Shown: positions 52,531 through 62,355, numbered from the stretch's first letter. The stretch is DNA of 64,000 nt from Sporosarcina sp. BI001-red (GCF_003384035.1 NZ_QQAK01000010.1:310001-374000); one strand, 5' to 3'. Notes: generated by a model not told the origin, from the sequence alone. Numbers and translations: made by a program.

Positions 52531-53880
52531 ATGGGGATAGCTACCATCGCACTTGCTGTCTATGTGCTCTTAATTATTGCATGGGTAGTAATTGTGAAGA
52601 GAAACATTGGAGAGGCTATGATTTTAGGTTTTATTGTAACCGCTTTATTTGGGGGGGGAAATGCTTTCACACTTATGAAAGATGGGATTGTGTTTGGAGC
52701 AACGCACCAAGTGCTCTTTGCTGCGATGTCTTTTGTGTTCATGGCATTTCTAATTGAACAGACAGGGTTAATAAAGAAATTGATTAATATATTGAATTCC
52801 GTTTTTGGTAGATTGCCAGGTGGTGCGGCATATGTGGATACGATCGCTTCCGCAATATTTGGGACAATTTCAGGATCGGGTTCAGGGAATACAGCAACTG
52901 TTGGTGCTATAACGATTCCATGGATGAATAAATCAGGTTGGTCAAAAGATCAATCTGCAATGATTGCAGCCGGTAACGCTGGTATGGGAATCTCATTCCC
53001 ACCAAATGGTTCAATGTTCATTCTACTAGGCGCAGCATCTGTGAGTGCTGTAGTGACGGAAGGACAGTTATATGTTTCACTATTTTTAGCAGGTGCTTAT
53101 ACATTAATTTATAGACTTCTGATTGTCTTTTGGTTTGTAAAGAAAAACAAAATTAAAAAGGCTGTTCAGGAAAGTGAAGATACATTTTTGACCACGTTAA
53201 AAAAAGGTTGGGCTTCTTTACTAATATTTTTAGGGATTCTAATCCCTGTATTAGTAACGATAGGACCTGTATCTGAGTTTATAGAAAAACATATTATCAC
53301 GGCTGACGCTTTAAATTCTATATCCATAATTGTGTGGGTACCGATGCTGATTATTTTGATCACTTTAATTGTTGGATGGAGAACGATTCCGAAAAAGCCT
53401 AAAGATCTTATGAGCTTTTTGGAGAAATCCATTCCAAGTTTTAGTCTAATAGGAGTTATTCTATTATTTTCTTTTGCAGCTAGTGATGTATTGAAAAACA
53501 TTGGTCTTGCCGACGAACTTGGTTCAATGATGGGCTCCCTGGATCTCTCAGCAGGGTTAATGGCACTTATAGTTGGAATCCTTATCATACTTGTGGCGAC
53601 TCCATTAACCGCGACGGCAACGGTTACAGCTATTGGCGCGGTTGCTTTCACTGCGCTAGTTTCATCAGGTATAAATCCGGTTGTTGCTGCTGTTGCAATC
53701 TTAGTTTTTGCATCTACGGAAGGCGCTTCACCTCCGGGAGGTGCCCCTATTTTCATTGCCAGTGGAATATCAGGCGTGGATCCGGTGAAAACATTTGTTC
53801 CGCTAATTGTATATTATGTAATTCCTATAGCTGCAATTGCTTGGCTGATTGCAGTAGGGTGGTTGCCGGTTTTAGTTTGA
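52531..53880 (+). CDS. TRAP-type large permease (DctM-like)
   Basis: 449 residues, 11-13 membrane helices. The repeated signature regions of DctM are clear: IFGTISGSGSGNTATVGAIT with PWMNKSGWSKDQSAMIAAGN in the first half and ATPLTATATVTAIGAVAFTA with TEGASPPGGAPIFIASG in the second. TRAP systems import carboxylates with a binding protein and a small membrane subunit. Neither a DctP protein nor a standard DctQ is present here; the 68-residue protein next door may stand in for DctQ. ATG 52531 follows GAGGGGG. Confidence 0.82.
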   Translation: MGIATIALAVYVLLIIAWVVIVKRNIGEAMILGFIVTALFGGGNAFTLMKDGIVFGATHQVLFAAMSFVFMAFLIEQTGLIKKLINILNSVFGRLPGGAAYVDTIASAIFGTISGSGSGNTATVGAITIPWMNKSGWSKDQSAMIAAGNAGMGISFPPNGSMFILLGAASVSAVVTEGQLYVSLFLAGAYTLIYRLLIVFWFVKKNKIKKAVQESEDTFLTTLKKGWASLLIFLGILIPVLVTIGPVSEFIEKHIITADALNSISIIVWVPMLIILITLIVGWRTIPKKPKDLMSFLEKSIPSFSLIGVILLFSFAASDVLKNIGLADELGSMMGSLDLSAGLMALIVGILIILVATPLTATATVTAIGAVAFTALVSSGINPVVAAVAILVFASTEGASPPGGAPIFIASGISGVDPVKTFVPLIVYYVIPIAAIAWLIAVGWLPVLV

Positions 53881-53902
53881 AGACTATGTAGGGGGTGTGA
53901 CT

Positions 53903-54109
53903 ATGAAAACAGTATTTGGAGTGGTTTTGGTCTTATTTATCGGGATTGGACTATTAATGGTCGGTGGACAAGCAATTGGATTACTTACACAAAACTCCGA
54001 GTTGGTTATAAGAAGTGTCGAAGTATTGGAAGTGCCAGCATACATTTTCAGTTCAATAGCAGCAATTCTTGGGTTCGTATTCATATACACCAAGGAAAAG
54101 GTATCCTAA
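53903..54109 (+). CDS. Small two-helix membrane protein beside the TRAP permease
   Basis: 68 residues with two hydrophobic segments (about 3-25 and 45-62) separated by a short polar region. It starts at ATG 53903 with AGGGGGTG, 22 bp after the permease stop. It is too short for a DctQ subunit, which has four helices. Position and co-transcription suggest it works with the permease. Confidence 0.6.
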   Translation: MKTVFGVVLVLFIGIGLLMVGGQAIGLLTQNSELVIRSVEVLEVPAYIFSSIAAILGFVFIYTKEKVS

Positions 54110-54171
54110 TGAATTCTTGAATGTGTTATTTTTGATATACTATTACTAAAAATAGTACTGGAGAGAATGTC

Positions 54172-54825
54172 GTGCAAATTGAATACACCAGGCTCTATGA
54201 ACAGGTTATTACAATTTTTAAAAAGAAAATAGAAATGGGCGAGTACGCCTTAAATGACAAATTACCTTCTGAGCGTGTATTGATCAAAGAACTTGGTATT
54301 TCCAGGGGGACATTAAGAGATGCACTAAGAATCCTGGAGTCCCAAGGAATCATTGAAACGATACCAGGCGGAGGAAGAATTCTCAGAAGGCAAATAGAAA
54401 ATATCAGTTCGACTGAGAAGAACTTTCTTAGCGCTTATAAAAAGTCAAAAGTATTTGAACTGATAGAAGCACGCGAAATTGTGGAATTAGGGATCATTGA
54501 TATCATTTGCAAGAATGACACGGTCCCACAACTGATTGCATTGAAAGAGAATTTAATCTTAATGAGTCAGAAAAAGATTGAGTATGATTTCCATTTGTCC
54601 TTGGCAAAAATAACGGGGAATACGGCTTTGATAACCTTTATGGAATTCAACATCGATTTGATTGATGAAGTAAGGGAACACAGCTTTAGTAAGAAAAACC
54701 AATCTACTGAAGTACACGAGGAACATCTGGAAATACTAGATGATTTAATAAAAAAGAATTGTACACATGCTAAAAAGAGCATGCAGCTACACTTTGAGAA
54801 TATTAAATACAGAATAGAAAAGTAG
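54172..54825 (+). CDS. GntR-family regulator (FadR/FCD type)
   Basis: 217 residues. The winged HTH is at about 25-70 (KLPSERVLIKELGISRGTLR, DALRILESQGIIETIPGGGR). The C-terminal part is a helical FCD-like ligand domain with EAREIVELGIID, DFHLSLAKITGN and HEEHLEILDDL, which supplies the metal/acid-binding His residues. GTG 54172 follows GGAGAG. Its likely operator is the TGGT-N3-ACCA repeat at 52494, with an organic acid or its CoA ester as inducer. Confidence 0.88.
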   Translation: MQIEYTRLYEQVITIFKKKIEMGEYALNDKLPSERVLIKELGISRGTLRDALRILESQGIIETIPGGGRILRRQIENISSTEKNFLSAYKKSKVFELIEAREIVELGIIDIICKNDTVPQLIALKENLILMSQKKIEYDFHLSLAKITGNTALITFMEFNIDLIDEVREHSFSKKNQSTEVHEEHLEILDDLIKKNCTHAKKSMQLHFENIKYRIEK

Positions 54826-54832
54826 GGATTGT

Positions 54833-55720
54833 ATGACGACAGGACTTTATCGCTCCAGATTAGTGATTCCTATAAATGAATCTAAGTACATTGAAAAAGC
54901 ACACCAAAGAAACGCGGATCTATATGTACTGGACATGGAAGATAGCGTGCCGCTATCCGAAAAGAATCATGCAAGAAAATTGGTCAAAGAATCCGTAGAA
55001 ACAATGAAATTGAACAGACTCATAGTCTACATTCGTGTGAACAACGATAAGAATCTTTACGATGATTTAAGTTCGGTGATTGACTCTGATGCGGATGGTA
55101 TTCTTATCCCTAAAGTTGAAAACCCTGAAGAAATTTTGGAGATCGAATCATTTCTTAGGAAGCAAATGGATAAGGAACGTTTTTCAGCGTTTAAAATCAG
55201 TATTTTAATTGAAAGTGTGAAGGGATATATGGCCCTGGAAGAAATTTTAAGTTGCTCGGACAAAATAGATACAGCATCCTATGGGATGGAAGACTTAACT
55301 AAGGAAATTGGTTTTCAGTATATCTCGGAAAATGAAAAATACTTGGACTATCTTAGATTGAAGTTAATAATGCTATGTAAATTACATGGCATTCAACCAC
55401 TAGGTCTGATCGGATCCATCACAAATTACACGGATATTGAAGGATTCAAGCAAAGTGCGAAACAAGCATATAGCATTGGTTACGAAGGCAGTAGCTGCAT
55501 ACATCCTAATCAAGTCGCTGTTTTAAACGATTTTTTCAAACCTTCAGAAGAAGTCCTTCAAGAAATGAACGAGTTAGTTTCCGTCTTTGAGGATGCCATA
55601 CGTAAGGGTAGAGCCTCTACAACTTTTCAAGGGAAAATGATTGATTATCCACATTATGAGTCTGCAAAAAAAATATTGGGGAACTTCAATTTTAGTAAGG
55701 GAAGTGAATCACATGAATGA
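54833..55720 (+). CDS. CitE-like (HpcH/HpaI fold) acyl-CoA lyase
   Basis: 295 residues. It starts with RSRLVIPINESKYIEKA and has VLDMEDSVPLSEKNHAR (metal-binding acidic pair), ILIPKVENPEEI, ILIESVKGY (second metal Glu), SYGMEDLTKEIG and CIHPNQVAVLN. Enzymes of this family cleave malyl-, citramalyl- or beta-methylmalyl-CoA to acetyl- or propionyl-CoA plus a 2-oxoacid. The start ATG 54833 is 7 bp after the regulator stop. It pairs with the CoA-transferase that follows. Confidence 0.87.
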   Translation: MTTGLYRSRLVIPINESKYIEKAHQRNADLYVLDMEDSVPLSEKNHARKLVKESVETMKLNRLIVYIRVNNDKNLYDDLSSVIDSDADGILIPKVENPEEILEIESFLRKQMDKERFSAFKISILIESVKGYMALEEILSCSDKIDTASYGMEDLTKEIGFQYISENEKYLDYLRLKLIMLCKLHGIQPLGLIGSITNYTDIEGFKQSAKQAYSIGYEGSSCIHPNQVAVLNDFFKPSEEVLQEMNELVSVFEDAIRKGRASTTFQGKMIDYPHYESAKKILGNFNFSKGSESHE

Positions 55721-56912
55721 GCAATTGCCTTTACAAGGATTGAAAATCTTGGATATTTCGACAATGTTGGCAGCCCCTTGGGTGAGTACACATCTTGCGG
55801 ATTTTGGAGCTGAAGTTTTGAAAATTGAGCATCCTGAATATGGGGATCATGCTAGGAAGTATGGTGCCCAAAAAGATGGGAAATCGGTATTGTGGAAGAG
55901 CTTAAATAGGAATAAAAAATCAATTACTTTAAACTTTAGTAAAATGGAAGGTCAAGAACTACTAAAAGAAATCATTAAAGACTACGATGTAATGATTGAA
56001 AACTTCAGACCAGGAACATTGGAGAAATGGAATTTGTCATGGGAAGAGATTGAGAAAGTGAACCCTAATTTGATACTCTTGAGAGTCTCTGGATTTGGTC
56101 AAAAAGGACCTTACTCTGAAAGAAGGGGCTTTGGAACAGTTGCAGAAGGCATGAGTGGCTTCACATCTATTAATGGTGATCCAACTGGTCCACCAATTCT
56201 ACCGGGTATTCCCCTTGCAGATGGTTTGAGTGGAATCGCGGGAGCGCTAATGGTGATGATAGCAACGTATTCAAAACAAAATCATCAAACCAAAGGACAA
56301 GTGATCGACCTGTCCTTATATGAACCCTTAATGAGATTACTTGAACCCCACTTGTTGGCATATGATCAATTAGGGATTATCGCAAACAGGGTAGGGAATG
56401 GGAGCTCACAAACTGCACCAAGAAATGCATACCCAACAAAAGATGGGAATTGGGTGGCATTATCTGCTAGTGCACAATCAATCTTTGAAAATCTATGTAT
56501 TGCTATTGACCGAGAAGACTTGATAATAAATGAAAAGTTTAATACAAATAAAAATCGATTGAATAACGTTGCAGAACTAGATGAAATCATTTCAGGATGG
56601 ATAGTCAAAAGGGATTTAGATCAAGTAGTGGAAATTCTGAACGAAAGTGGTGCAGTTGTCGGGCCGATGTATAATGTTAAGCAACTATATCAAGACCCAC
56701 ATTATACCTATAGAGAATCATTTGTAAGTGTTACTGATGACGAGTTTGGAGAAATGAGAGTACCTAATGTTCTAGCTAAGTTATCTAAGACACCAGGGAA
56801 AATTAGCACACTGGGCCCGAAACACTCAGAACATACAATTGAATTTTTAAAGGAAAGTTTAAAGATGGGTGACAAGGAAATTTCTGAGCTAAAACGCGGA
56901 GGAATTATTTAA
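55713..56912 (+). CDS. CaiB/BaiF-family (class III) CoA-transferase
   Basis: 399 residues. The class III signature is present: LPLQGLKILDISTMLAAPWV at the N-terminus, LKIEHPEYGDHAR, NRNKKSITLNF, VMIENFRPGTLEKW, and GHF-type GFGTVAEGMSGF. The likely catalytic Asp is in the DLSLYEPL or the ENFRPG region; I could not fix it by eye. ATG 55713 with AAGGGAAG overlaps the lyase stop by 8 bp. It probably loads CoA onto a hydroxy-dicarboxylate, such as citramalate or malate, that the lyase then cleaves. Confidence 0.87.
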   Translation: MNEQLPLQGLKILDISTMLAAPWVSTHLADFGAEVLKIEHPEYGDHARKYGAQKDGKSVLWKSLNRNKKSITLNFSKMEGQELLKEIIKDYDVMIENFRPGTLEKWNLSWEEIEKVNPNLILLRVSGFGQKGPYSERRGFGTVAEGMSGFTSINGDPTGPPILPGIPLADGLSGIAGALMVMIATYSKQNHQTKGQVIDLSLYEPLMRLLEPHLLAYDQLGIIANRVGNGSSQTAPRNAYPTKDGNWVALSASAQSIFENLCIAIDREDLIINEKFNTNKNRLNNVAELDEIISGWIVKRDLDQVVEILNESGAVVGPMYNVKQLYQDPHYTYRESFVSVTDDEFGEMRVPNVLAKLSKTPGKISTLGPKHSEHTIEFLKESLKMGDKEISELKRGGII

Positions 56913-57000
56913 AATTATTACACCACACAATTATTTAGATATAAGACGTTCAAAAAACCATCATTCAGTATGGATTAAAATCACATTTACTTGTGAGGAT

Positions 57001-57780
57001 ATGATTACAGCATATAAACTAATGTGGGGCAGCGTAATCATTGCGATGACAAGCACAAATGGAGTTTTGGTTAGTGCCAGTAAAGGGAAGAAGAGTTGGA
57101 AGGTAGCAGGATTGGTTTTAGGTGTACTCGTTATTTTATTTATTAGTTTTACTGTAGGTGCTAAGGGAGCAGAGGTTACGCTAAAAGAGAAGAAGATGAA
57201 TGCAATCGAAATGGATAAGGAAATTGTATCATTGCAAAAAGAAAAGAAGGATATAATCTCAGAAGTTAAATCGGTTGAAAAAGAAAAGAACGAAGTAACG
57301 GCTTTAATAGAAAGCAAGAGTGATGTTGAAAATGAGTTGAAAACTGTTAAAGGACAACTAGAAGATACAAAAGGAACACTAGCAAAAGAATTAGAAGCGG
57401 GTCGAAAAGAAATTGATAAGAAGTTGGACCAAGCGAAAACAGAACTATCTGATGCTTAAGCAAATGTGATGGATACAAATGCGTCAATAGAAGCAAAGAA
57501 CTCAGAGCTAGCCTTGCTGGAAGGAAAAGTTCAAAAAGCGAAAGGACAGCCTAAAATGCTGAATGCGGGTAAATATACTGTTGGTCGTGATCTCCCTGAG
57601 GGAAGATATATAGCAACGCCGATTGGTAGAGGTAGTAATTTCATTGTGTACAGCTCAGGAGGTTCACTGGATGTCAATACAATTCTAGGAAGCTATGGAG
57701 AAGCATCCTATACATTCTTTGCGGATGAAGGAAGCTCGATAGAGACAGAATCACAGGTTAAACTAACGCCAATAGAGTAA
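57001..57780 (+). pseudogene. Coiled-coil membrane protein interrupted by an in-frame TAA
   Basis: One continuous frame runs 57001-57780 apart from TAA at 57457-57459. The first part (152 residues) has a membrane segment (VAGLVLGVLVILFISFTVGA) and a long coiled coil of Lys/Glu heptads (KEIVSLQKEKKDIISEVKSV). After the stop the coiled coil continues in the same frame (NSELALLEGKVQKAKG), and a small C-terminal domain follows: GKYTVGRDLPEGRYIATPIG, VYSSGG. The stop has probably replaced a sense codon recently. The gene is flanked by its own terminator at 57846. Confidence 0.75.
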
Positions 57781-57845
57781 ATTTCACTGTGTTGCCTTTA
57801 CATTGAACAAATAAACCATCGTTCATATAAATTAAGAATGATTGA

Positions 57846-57887
57846 AAAATAGACTTTTAGCCGAACTTCTTGCTAAAAGTCTATTTT
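57846..57887 (+). terminator. Hairpin terminator
   Basis: AAAATAGACTTTTAGC pairs perfectly with GCTAAAAGTCTATTTT around CGAACTTCTT. It can serve the broken gene upstream and the convergent TSUP gene. Confidence 0.88.
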
Positions 57888-57977
57888 ATTTCTAACATAT
57901 TACGATTAGGTGGTCTTTTATTAGAAATTTTTATAGTGATCAAATTCGAGAATTGAACTAATTGGAACTTTAACCAT

Positions 57978-58727
57978 CTAAGCAGGATTAACCAACAACA
58001 CCAAACCAAGCAATACAATAAGAACAAACACATAATGTTCAAAACGATTAGCAGGAATCCGTCTATGTAAAAATGCTCCTAAAAACGTTGCAATCACAAG
58101 CAAAGGAATAGATAACCCAAACAAAACAACTAAATCCTTTGTCCATAATCCACCAACTGCTTGACCGAAAACAATCAATGCTCCAGAAATGAGGAAATGG
58201 GCTTGCAATGTCCCTCTAAATCGATCAGGCCCCCATCTCTGCATAGTTCCGTAAATAACAACAGGCACACCAGTAAAATTATAAGCGCTACCGAGTGCCC
58301 CTGCTGCAAATCCAAAGGGTAATGCCCAAGCAGGGTTATTTAACAAAGGACGTTGTGACGTTTTAAACAATAACGGCTTTGCCAAAGAATAGGAACCATA
58401 GGAAAGTAAAAAAGTTCCGAGTGCTATGGTAATAACAATAGCTGGAGCAAACTTTACTAAGATCAATCCAGCTGGAATCCCGATAAGTGATGCAATGGAT
58501 AATCGAATAAGTGCAGGGCGGTCAATGTAGCGCCAACTAGTAGACACAGATAGACAAGCCACTGTAAGTCCGGATAGACCAATTAGAGAGATGGACGTAT
58601 ATAAATCGATTGGCAATAACGCGAGTAAAGGCATACTCACAATGGCTTCACCAAAACCGAACGTTGCACGCACGAGCGCTCCGACGAAGACTGCTAATAG
58701 TACTAGTGCAATAAGTGAGGCAGACAT
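57978..58727 (-). CDS. TSUP-family (TauE/SafE) membrane permease
   Basis: About 249 residues and 7-8 membrane helices. The two family repeats are seen as ALVRATFGFGEAIVSMPLLA near the N-terminus and PFGFAAGALGSAYNFTGVPV near the middle. TSUP proteins move sulfite, sulfonates or related small organic anions, and the substrate here is unknown. ATG 58727 starts the family-like part; the frame extends upstream to 58826 without a better ribosome site. A GGAGTG lies 13 bp before 58727, a little far. Confidence 0.85.
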   Translation of the reverse strand: MSASLIALVLLAVFVGALVRATFGFGEAIVSMPLLALLPIDLYTSISLIGLSGLTVACLSVSTSWRYIDRPALIRLSIASLIGIPAGLILVKFAPAIVITIALGTFLLSYGSYSLAKPLLFKTSQRPLLNNPAWALPFGFAAGALGSAYNFTGVPVVIYGTMQRWGPDRFRGTLQAHFLISGALIVFGQAVGGLWTKDLVVLFGLSIPLLVIATFLGAFLHRRIPANRFEHYVFVLIVLLGLVLLVNPA

Positions 58728-58873
58728 ATATTGTTTAACACTCCAATGCTTGAAAATAAGCTTCAAGTATATCAACTGTATATGCCACAATGGTAACATA
58801 CTTGCTCGAACCCTAAGGTAGGGCATTTTTTATACCTCTAATAATTACAATGATAGATTGGGATTAAGAGACA

Positions 58874-58911
58874 AAGGGTCTTCTACCGGTGTGGCTAGAA
58901 GACCCTTTTTA
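58874..58911. terminator. Hairpin terminator
   Basis: AGGGTCTTCTA pairs with TAGAAGACCCT around CCGGTGTGGC, with TTTTT on the plus-strand side and a shorter T-run on the other. It lies downstream of the minus-strand fragment at 58972, whose transcript it may end. Confidence 0.75.
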
Positions 58912-58971
58912 ATGTGTATTCGTATTCGCTAGATATCTCGATTTTTCATAGAATTATTGACTAGTTTGCAT

Positions 58972-59181
58972 CTATCCCATAAAGATGGGATTGAATGAAC
59001 GCATTGGCCTGGGATGATCAATCCTCTTGGTCGCTTCCTGGATCCCAACTTTGTATATGCCGCCATTGAGTTTGTTCGCAATCGCAAGCCCCTCAGTAAT
59101 CCCTTGTCGTATCGCCACTTTAGCCCCTTCGATTACAGTGATGTTTCCTGGGACATAGATTCCGTCCAATACTGATTCCAA
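58972..59181 (-). pseudogene. C-terminal fragment of an unidentified protein
   Basis: The frame reads FHYGRLESVLDGIYVPGNIT, VIEGAKVAIRQGITEGLAIA, then KVGIQEATKRIDHPRPMRSF. It is coding-like and has a family-like look, but it has no ribosome site and starts abruptly next to the end of the peptidase gene. I take it as the tail of a gene whose 5' part was deleted. I cannot name the family. Confidence 0.4.
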
Positions 59182-59209
59182 TCGCCCGTAATGAAAGGGG
59201 TCTCTTCAA

Positions 59210-61261
59210 TCATTTCTTTGAAAACATATTCAATCCTTTATAAAGGAACGTATAAATATCAGTATGTTCTTCAATGAGCTTAACTGTAGGTTTCCCTAAT
59301 CCGTGGCCAGCGTCTTTCTCAATTCTCAGTAATATAGGCGCTTCACCAGCTTGAGCTTCTTGTAAGGTCGCCGCATATTTTTTGGAGTGAAGCGGTACGA
59401 CACGATCATCCGTATCCCCAGTCGTGATCAATGTCGAGGGATACCTTTGACCCTTCTTGATATTATGAAGTGGTGAATAGGCGTAAATCGTTTTGAAGTG
59501 CTCTGCATTCTTTTCCGCATTCCCGAACTCTGAAGTCCAAAAGCGACCTACAGTGAAGTGTTGATATCTAAGCATATCCGTTACAGGCACTTGACAAATG
59601 ACGACAATGAATAAGTCAGGGCGTTGGTTCATACATGCTGAAACCAAAAGTCCACCATTACTTCCTCCCATGATTGCTAACTTAGAAGGATTTGTATAGT
59701 CATTGCTGATCAACCATTCAGCCGCAGCGATGAAATCATCGAATACTTGTTGTTTCCTCTCGAATGTCCCTGCCTGATGCCAATCTTCTCCATACTCTCC
59801 GCCACCCCTGATATTAGCCACGGCATATATACCACCATCTTCAATGAACATCGCGATGGATGCCGAGTAAGCGGTCGTCATGCTGATATTGAAACCACCA
59901 TATCCGTATAGCAACACTGGATGGTCTCCCTTGAACTGTAGATCTTTTTTATGGGTGATGAACATGGGGATTTCCGTCCCGTCAGTAGAAGGATAGAAAA
60001 CTTGCTTGGTTTCATAAACTGAACTGTCCAGGGCCCCGTTCGGAGATAAGACAGTCTCCAGACTACCTGTTTCGAAATCATAACGGGCAACAATAGTTGG
60101 ACTCAAGAAAGAAGTGTAACTGATGAACATCTCTTTCTGTTCTTTATTTGTAGAGATATTTGTAACTGTTATTACGTCGGGGAGGTCCAGTTTCCTAATG
60201 ACCGATCCGAACAATGAGTATAACTTGATATGATCTTTAACATCTTGCAAATACGTAATTGCCAATTGGTCATTTATCAGTTTAATGAATGACATAACGC
60301 CTTCCTGTTCAGGGATGACATCCCTCCAATTCTCTTCATTAGGTTGGTTGATATCGATAGCTACTATTTTTCCGTTGGCCGCGTCTTTGTTCGTATAGAT
60401 ATAGAAAGTGTTGTCCTTATTCCCGATGAATGAGTAATAAGCATCTACTGCAACAGCTAGGGGATTAAAATCGCCTTCGCTTTCAATAGGTCGATAATAA
60501 AGCTGGCTTTTATTTTCAGTCCCTTTCCATGATTGTAGGACAAGGTATTTATAATCATCTGAAAGTATTGCCCCGAACGCGATCTCTTTATCACCTGGAT
60601 TCTCGTAAATCAGTTTATCTTCAGTTTGGGGAGTACCTAAGACATGGAAATAGAGCTTATTGTAGTTGCTTTCATCGACAGGATCTACACTTCCGAAATC
60701 CGGATAACGACTGTAATAGAAGCCAGTCCCATTTTTAATCCAAGCTAGGCTACTGAATTTACAACGTGAAATCGTTTCTGGAAATTCCACACCAGTCTTC
60801 ATGTTGCGGATTTTTATATCTTGCCAGTCACTCCCATTTACTGAAAGTGCGTATGCCAGTAGGGTACCTTCCTTGTTAAAAGAAATATGTGTGATAGCTG
60901 TCGTTCCATCTGGATTCAATTTGTTTGGATCAATCACGACTTCAGGAGAGGGATCCGATAATGACTTAGCGCGATAGAAAACCGGTTGATTTTGCAAGCC
61001 GTCATTTTTTTGAAAGTAGTAATAGTCTCCAGCTTTTTGAGGGACGAAATACTTTTCAAAATTCCAATGCGTTGATAGCTTTTCTTTTATCTCTTTTCTT
61101 TCAGAGATTGTTTCCAAATAAGCTTGTGTCTTAGTGGTTTGTAGCGCATCCCATGTTTTTGTTTCGATGCTCTTATCGTCTTACAACCATCTGAAAGGAT
61201 CTTCGACGATTGTTCCATGATAGTTATCCGTAACCAGTTGCTTTTCTTTTTCAATTTTCAT
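59210..61261 (-). pseudogene. Prolyl oligopeptidase (S9A) with a nonsense codon near the start
   Basis: From ATG 61261 (GGGAGCG upstream) the frame reads KQLVTDNYHGTIVEDPFRWL and then TAA at 61183-61181, where the family has Glu (WLEDD). After it the same frame runs open for over 650 codons. The body has the beta-propeller and the catalytic domain: GGYGGF-like YGYGGFNIS, GGGEYGEDWHQAG, the nucleophile Ser in GGSNGGLLV, the Asp in TGDTDDRVVPLHS, and the His in AGHGLG. A shortened protein could start within the frame near 61117 but would lose about 48 residues. The enzyme, if made, cleaves small proline-containing peptides in the cytoplasm. Confidence 0.82.
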
Positions 61262-61416
61262 CTTGTAAACGCTCCCTTTTGTAAATTTTTCAGGATGTGG
61301 AAACACTTAACATATGTGAATATATGCAAGTTGTATGCCGACTCTCCGAAAGGTGTAAGAAACTTTCATGGTTGTTTAATCATTCGCGTTTATTTCACAC
61401 GCAGGGACCTATCTCC

Positions 61417-62304
61417 TTAAATTAGTAGTACTTCTTTTTGCAGTTCCTTAAAAAATTCATTACTCGCATTGGAACGAAGTGATTTTAATTTGATGAAGTG
61501 GTACCAGATTTCGCCGAGGACGTCATCCGTAATTTCTAACGGAATAATTTTACCTGTATGGATGTAAGGATCACTTTTTAAATTGATTTGAGTGAAAAAG
61601 CCTATCGCCATCCCTTCAGCAATAATATTTTTCACAGCTTCCATATGACCCGTCTTTACAAGGAAATTGGGAGTACCGAGTTTATGGAGAATGCTTCGTA
61701 ATCCAGGAGATGAGCAAATGAGTGGATAGTCAAGTGCCTCAGTTAGTGAAATTCCGGTTCTATGAGCAAGCGGGGAATGGTGACCCACGCAAATCATTAG
61801 CTTCGATTGGACAATCGGTTTATACAATAAGGATGGAGGAAGGTCCAGCTCCTTACTCGCCTCCGCGATGATTCCCACATCCAATTCCCCGTTCACTATT
61901 TGTTCTTTTATATCAAACGAATCTCCCTCAGCTAATTCAAGTTGTATACCAGGATACTTTTGGGTGAAGGAAGACAGAACACGTGGTAACACACTTTGCC
62001 AAATCGCGGGAGTGGAGCTAATTGATAGCCTTCCTTTCAATAAAGTGTGATGAATATTGCCGAAACGTTTCATCTCTTCAATCGCGTTTAGGATTTCCTC
62101 GGATTTTGTAATGACGGCTTGGCCGCGTTCAGTAGGGAATGTGCCTGCTTTGGAGCGATTGAAAACTTTCAATCCAATCTCATCTTCAAAAGCCGCAAGA
62201 GCCTGGCTCATGCTAGGTTGGGAAATACTAAGTCTTTTAGATGCTACTGATATTGACTTTGTCTTAGAGACTTCAACAATGTATTCAAATTGTTCAATCC
62301 TCAT
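61417..62304 (-). CDS. LysR-family transcriptional regulator
   Basis: About 295 residues. The HTH is at 1-60 (MRIEQFEYIVEVSKTKSISV, ASKRLSISQPSMSQALAAFE). The periplasmic-binding-protein-like effector domain follows (LSISSTPAIWQSVLPRVLSS, GELDVGIIAE). Several ATG/GTG codons lie at 62304-62316; 62304 fits the family start. It diverges from the MalY-like gene, and an inverted repeat lies between them, so it probably activates that gene in response to an amino acid or sulfur compound. Confidence 0.88.
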   Translation of the reverse strand: MRIEQFEYIVEVSKTKSISVASKRLSISQPSMSQALAAFEDEIGLKVFNRSKAGTFPTERGQAVITKSEEILNAIEEMKRFGNIHHTLLKGRLSISSTPAIWQSVLPRVLSSFTQKYPGIQLELAEGDSFDIKEQIVNGELDVGIIAEASKELDLPPSLLYKPIVQSKLMICVGHHSPLAHRTGISLTEALDYPLICSSPGLRSILHKLGTPNFLVKTGHMEAVKNIIAEGMAIGFFTQINLKSDPYIHTGKIIPLEITDDVLGEIWYHFIKLKSLRSNASNEFFKELQKEVLLI

Positions 62305-62355
62305 GTTCATCACCATCCATAGGAATTCTCAATACTAACATTCACTATCGCTATT

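Noticed and set aside
53166-53756. Minus-strand frame of 196 codons
   Set aside because: Shadow of the TRAP permease gene; no ribosome site.
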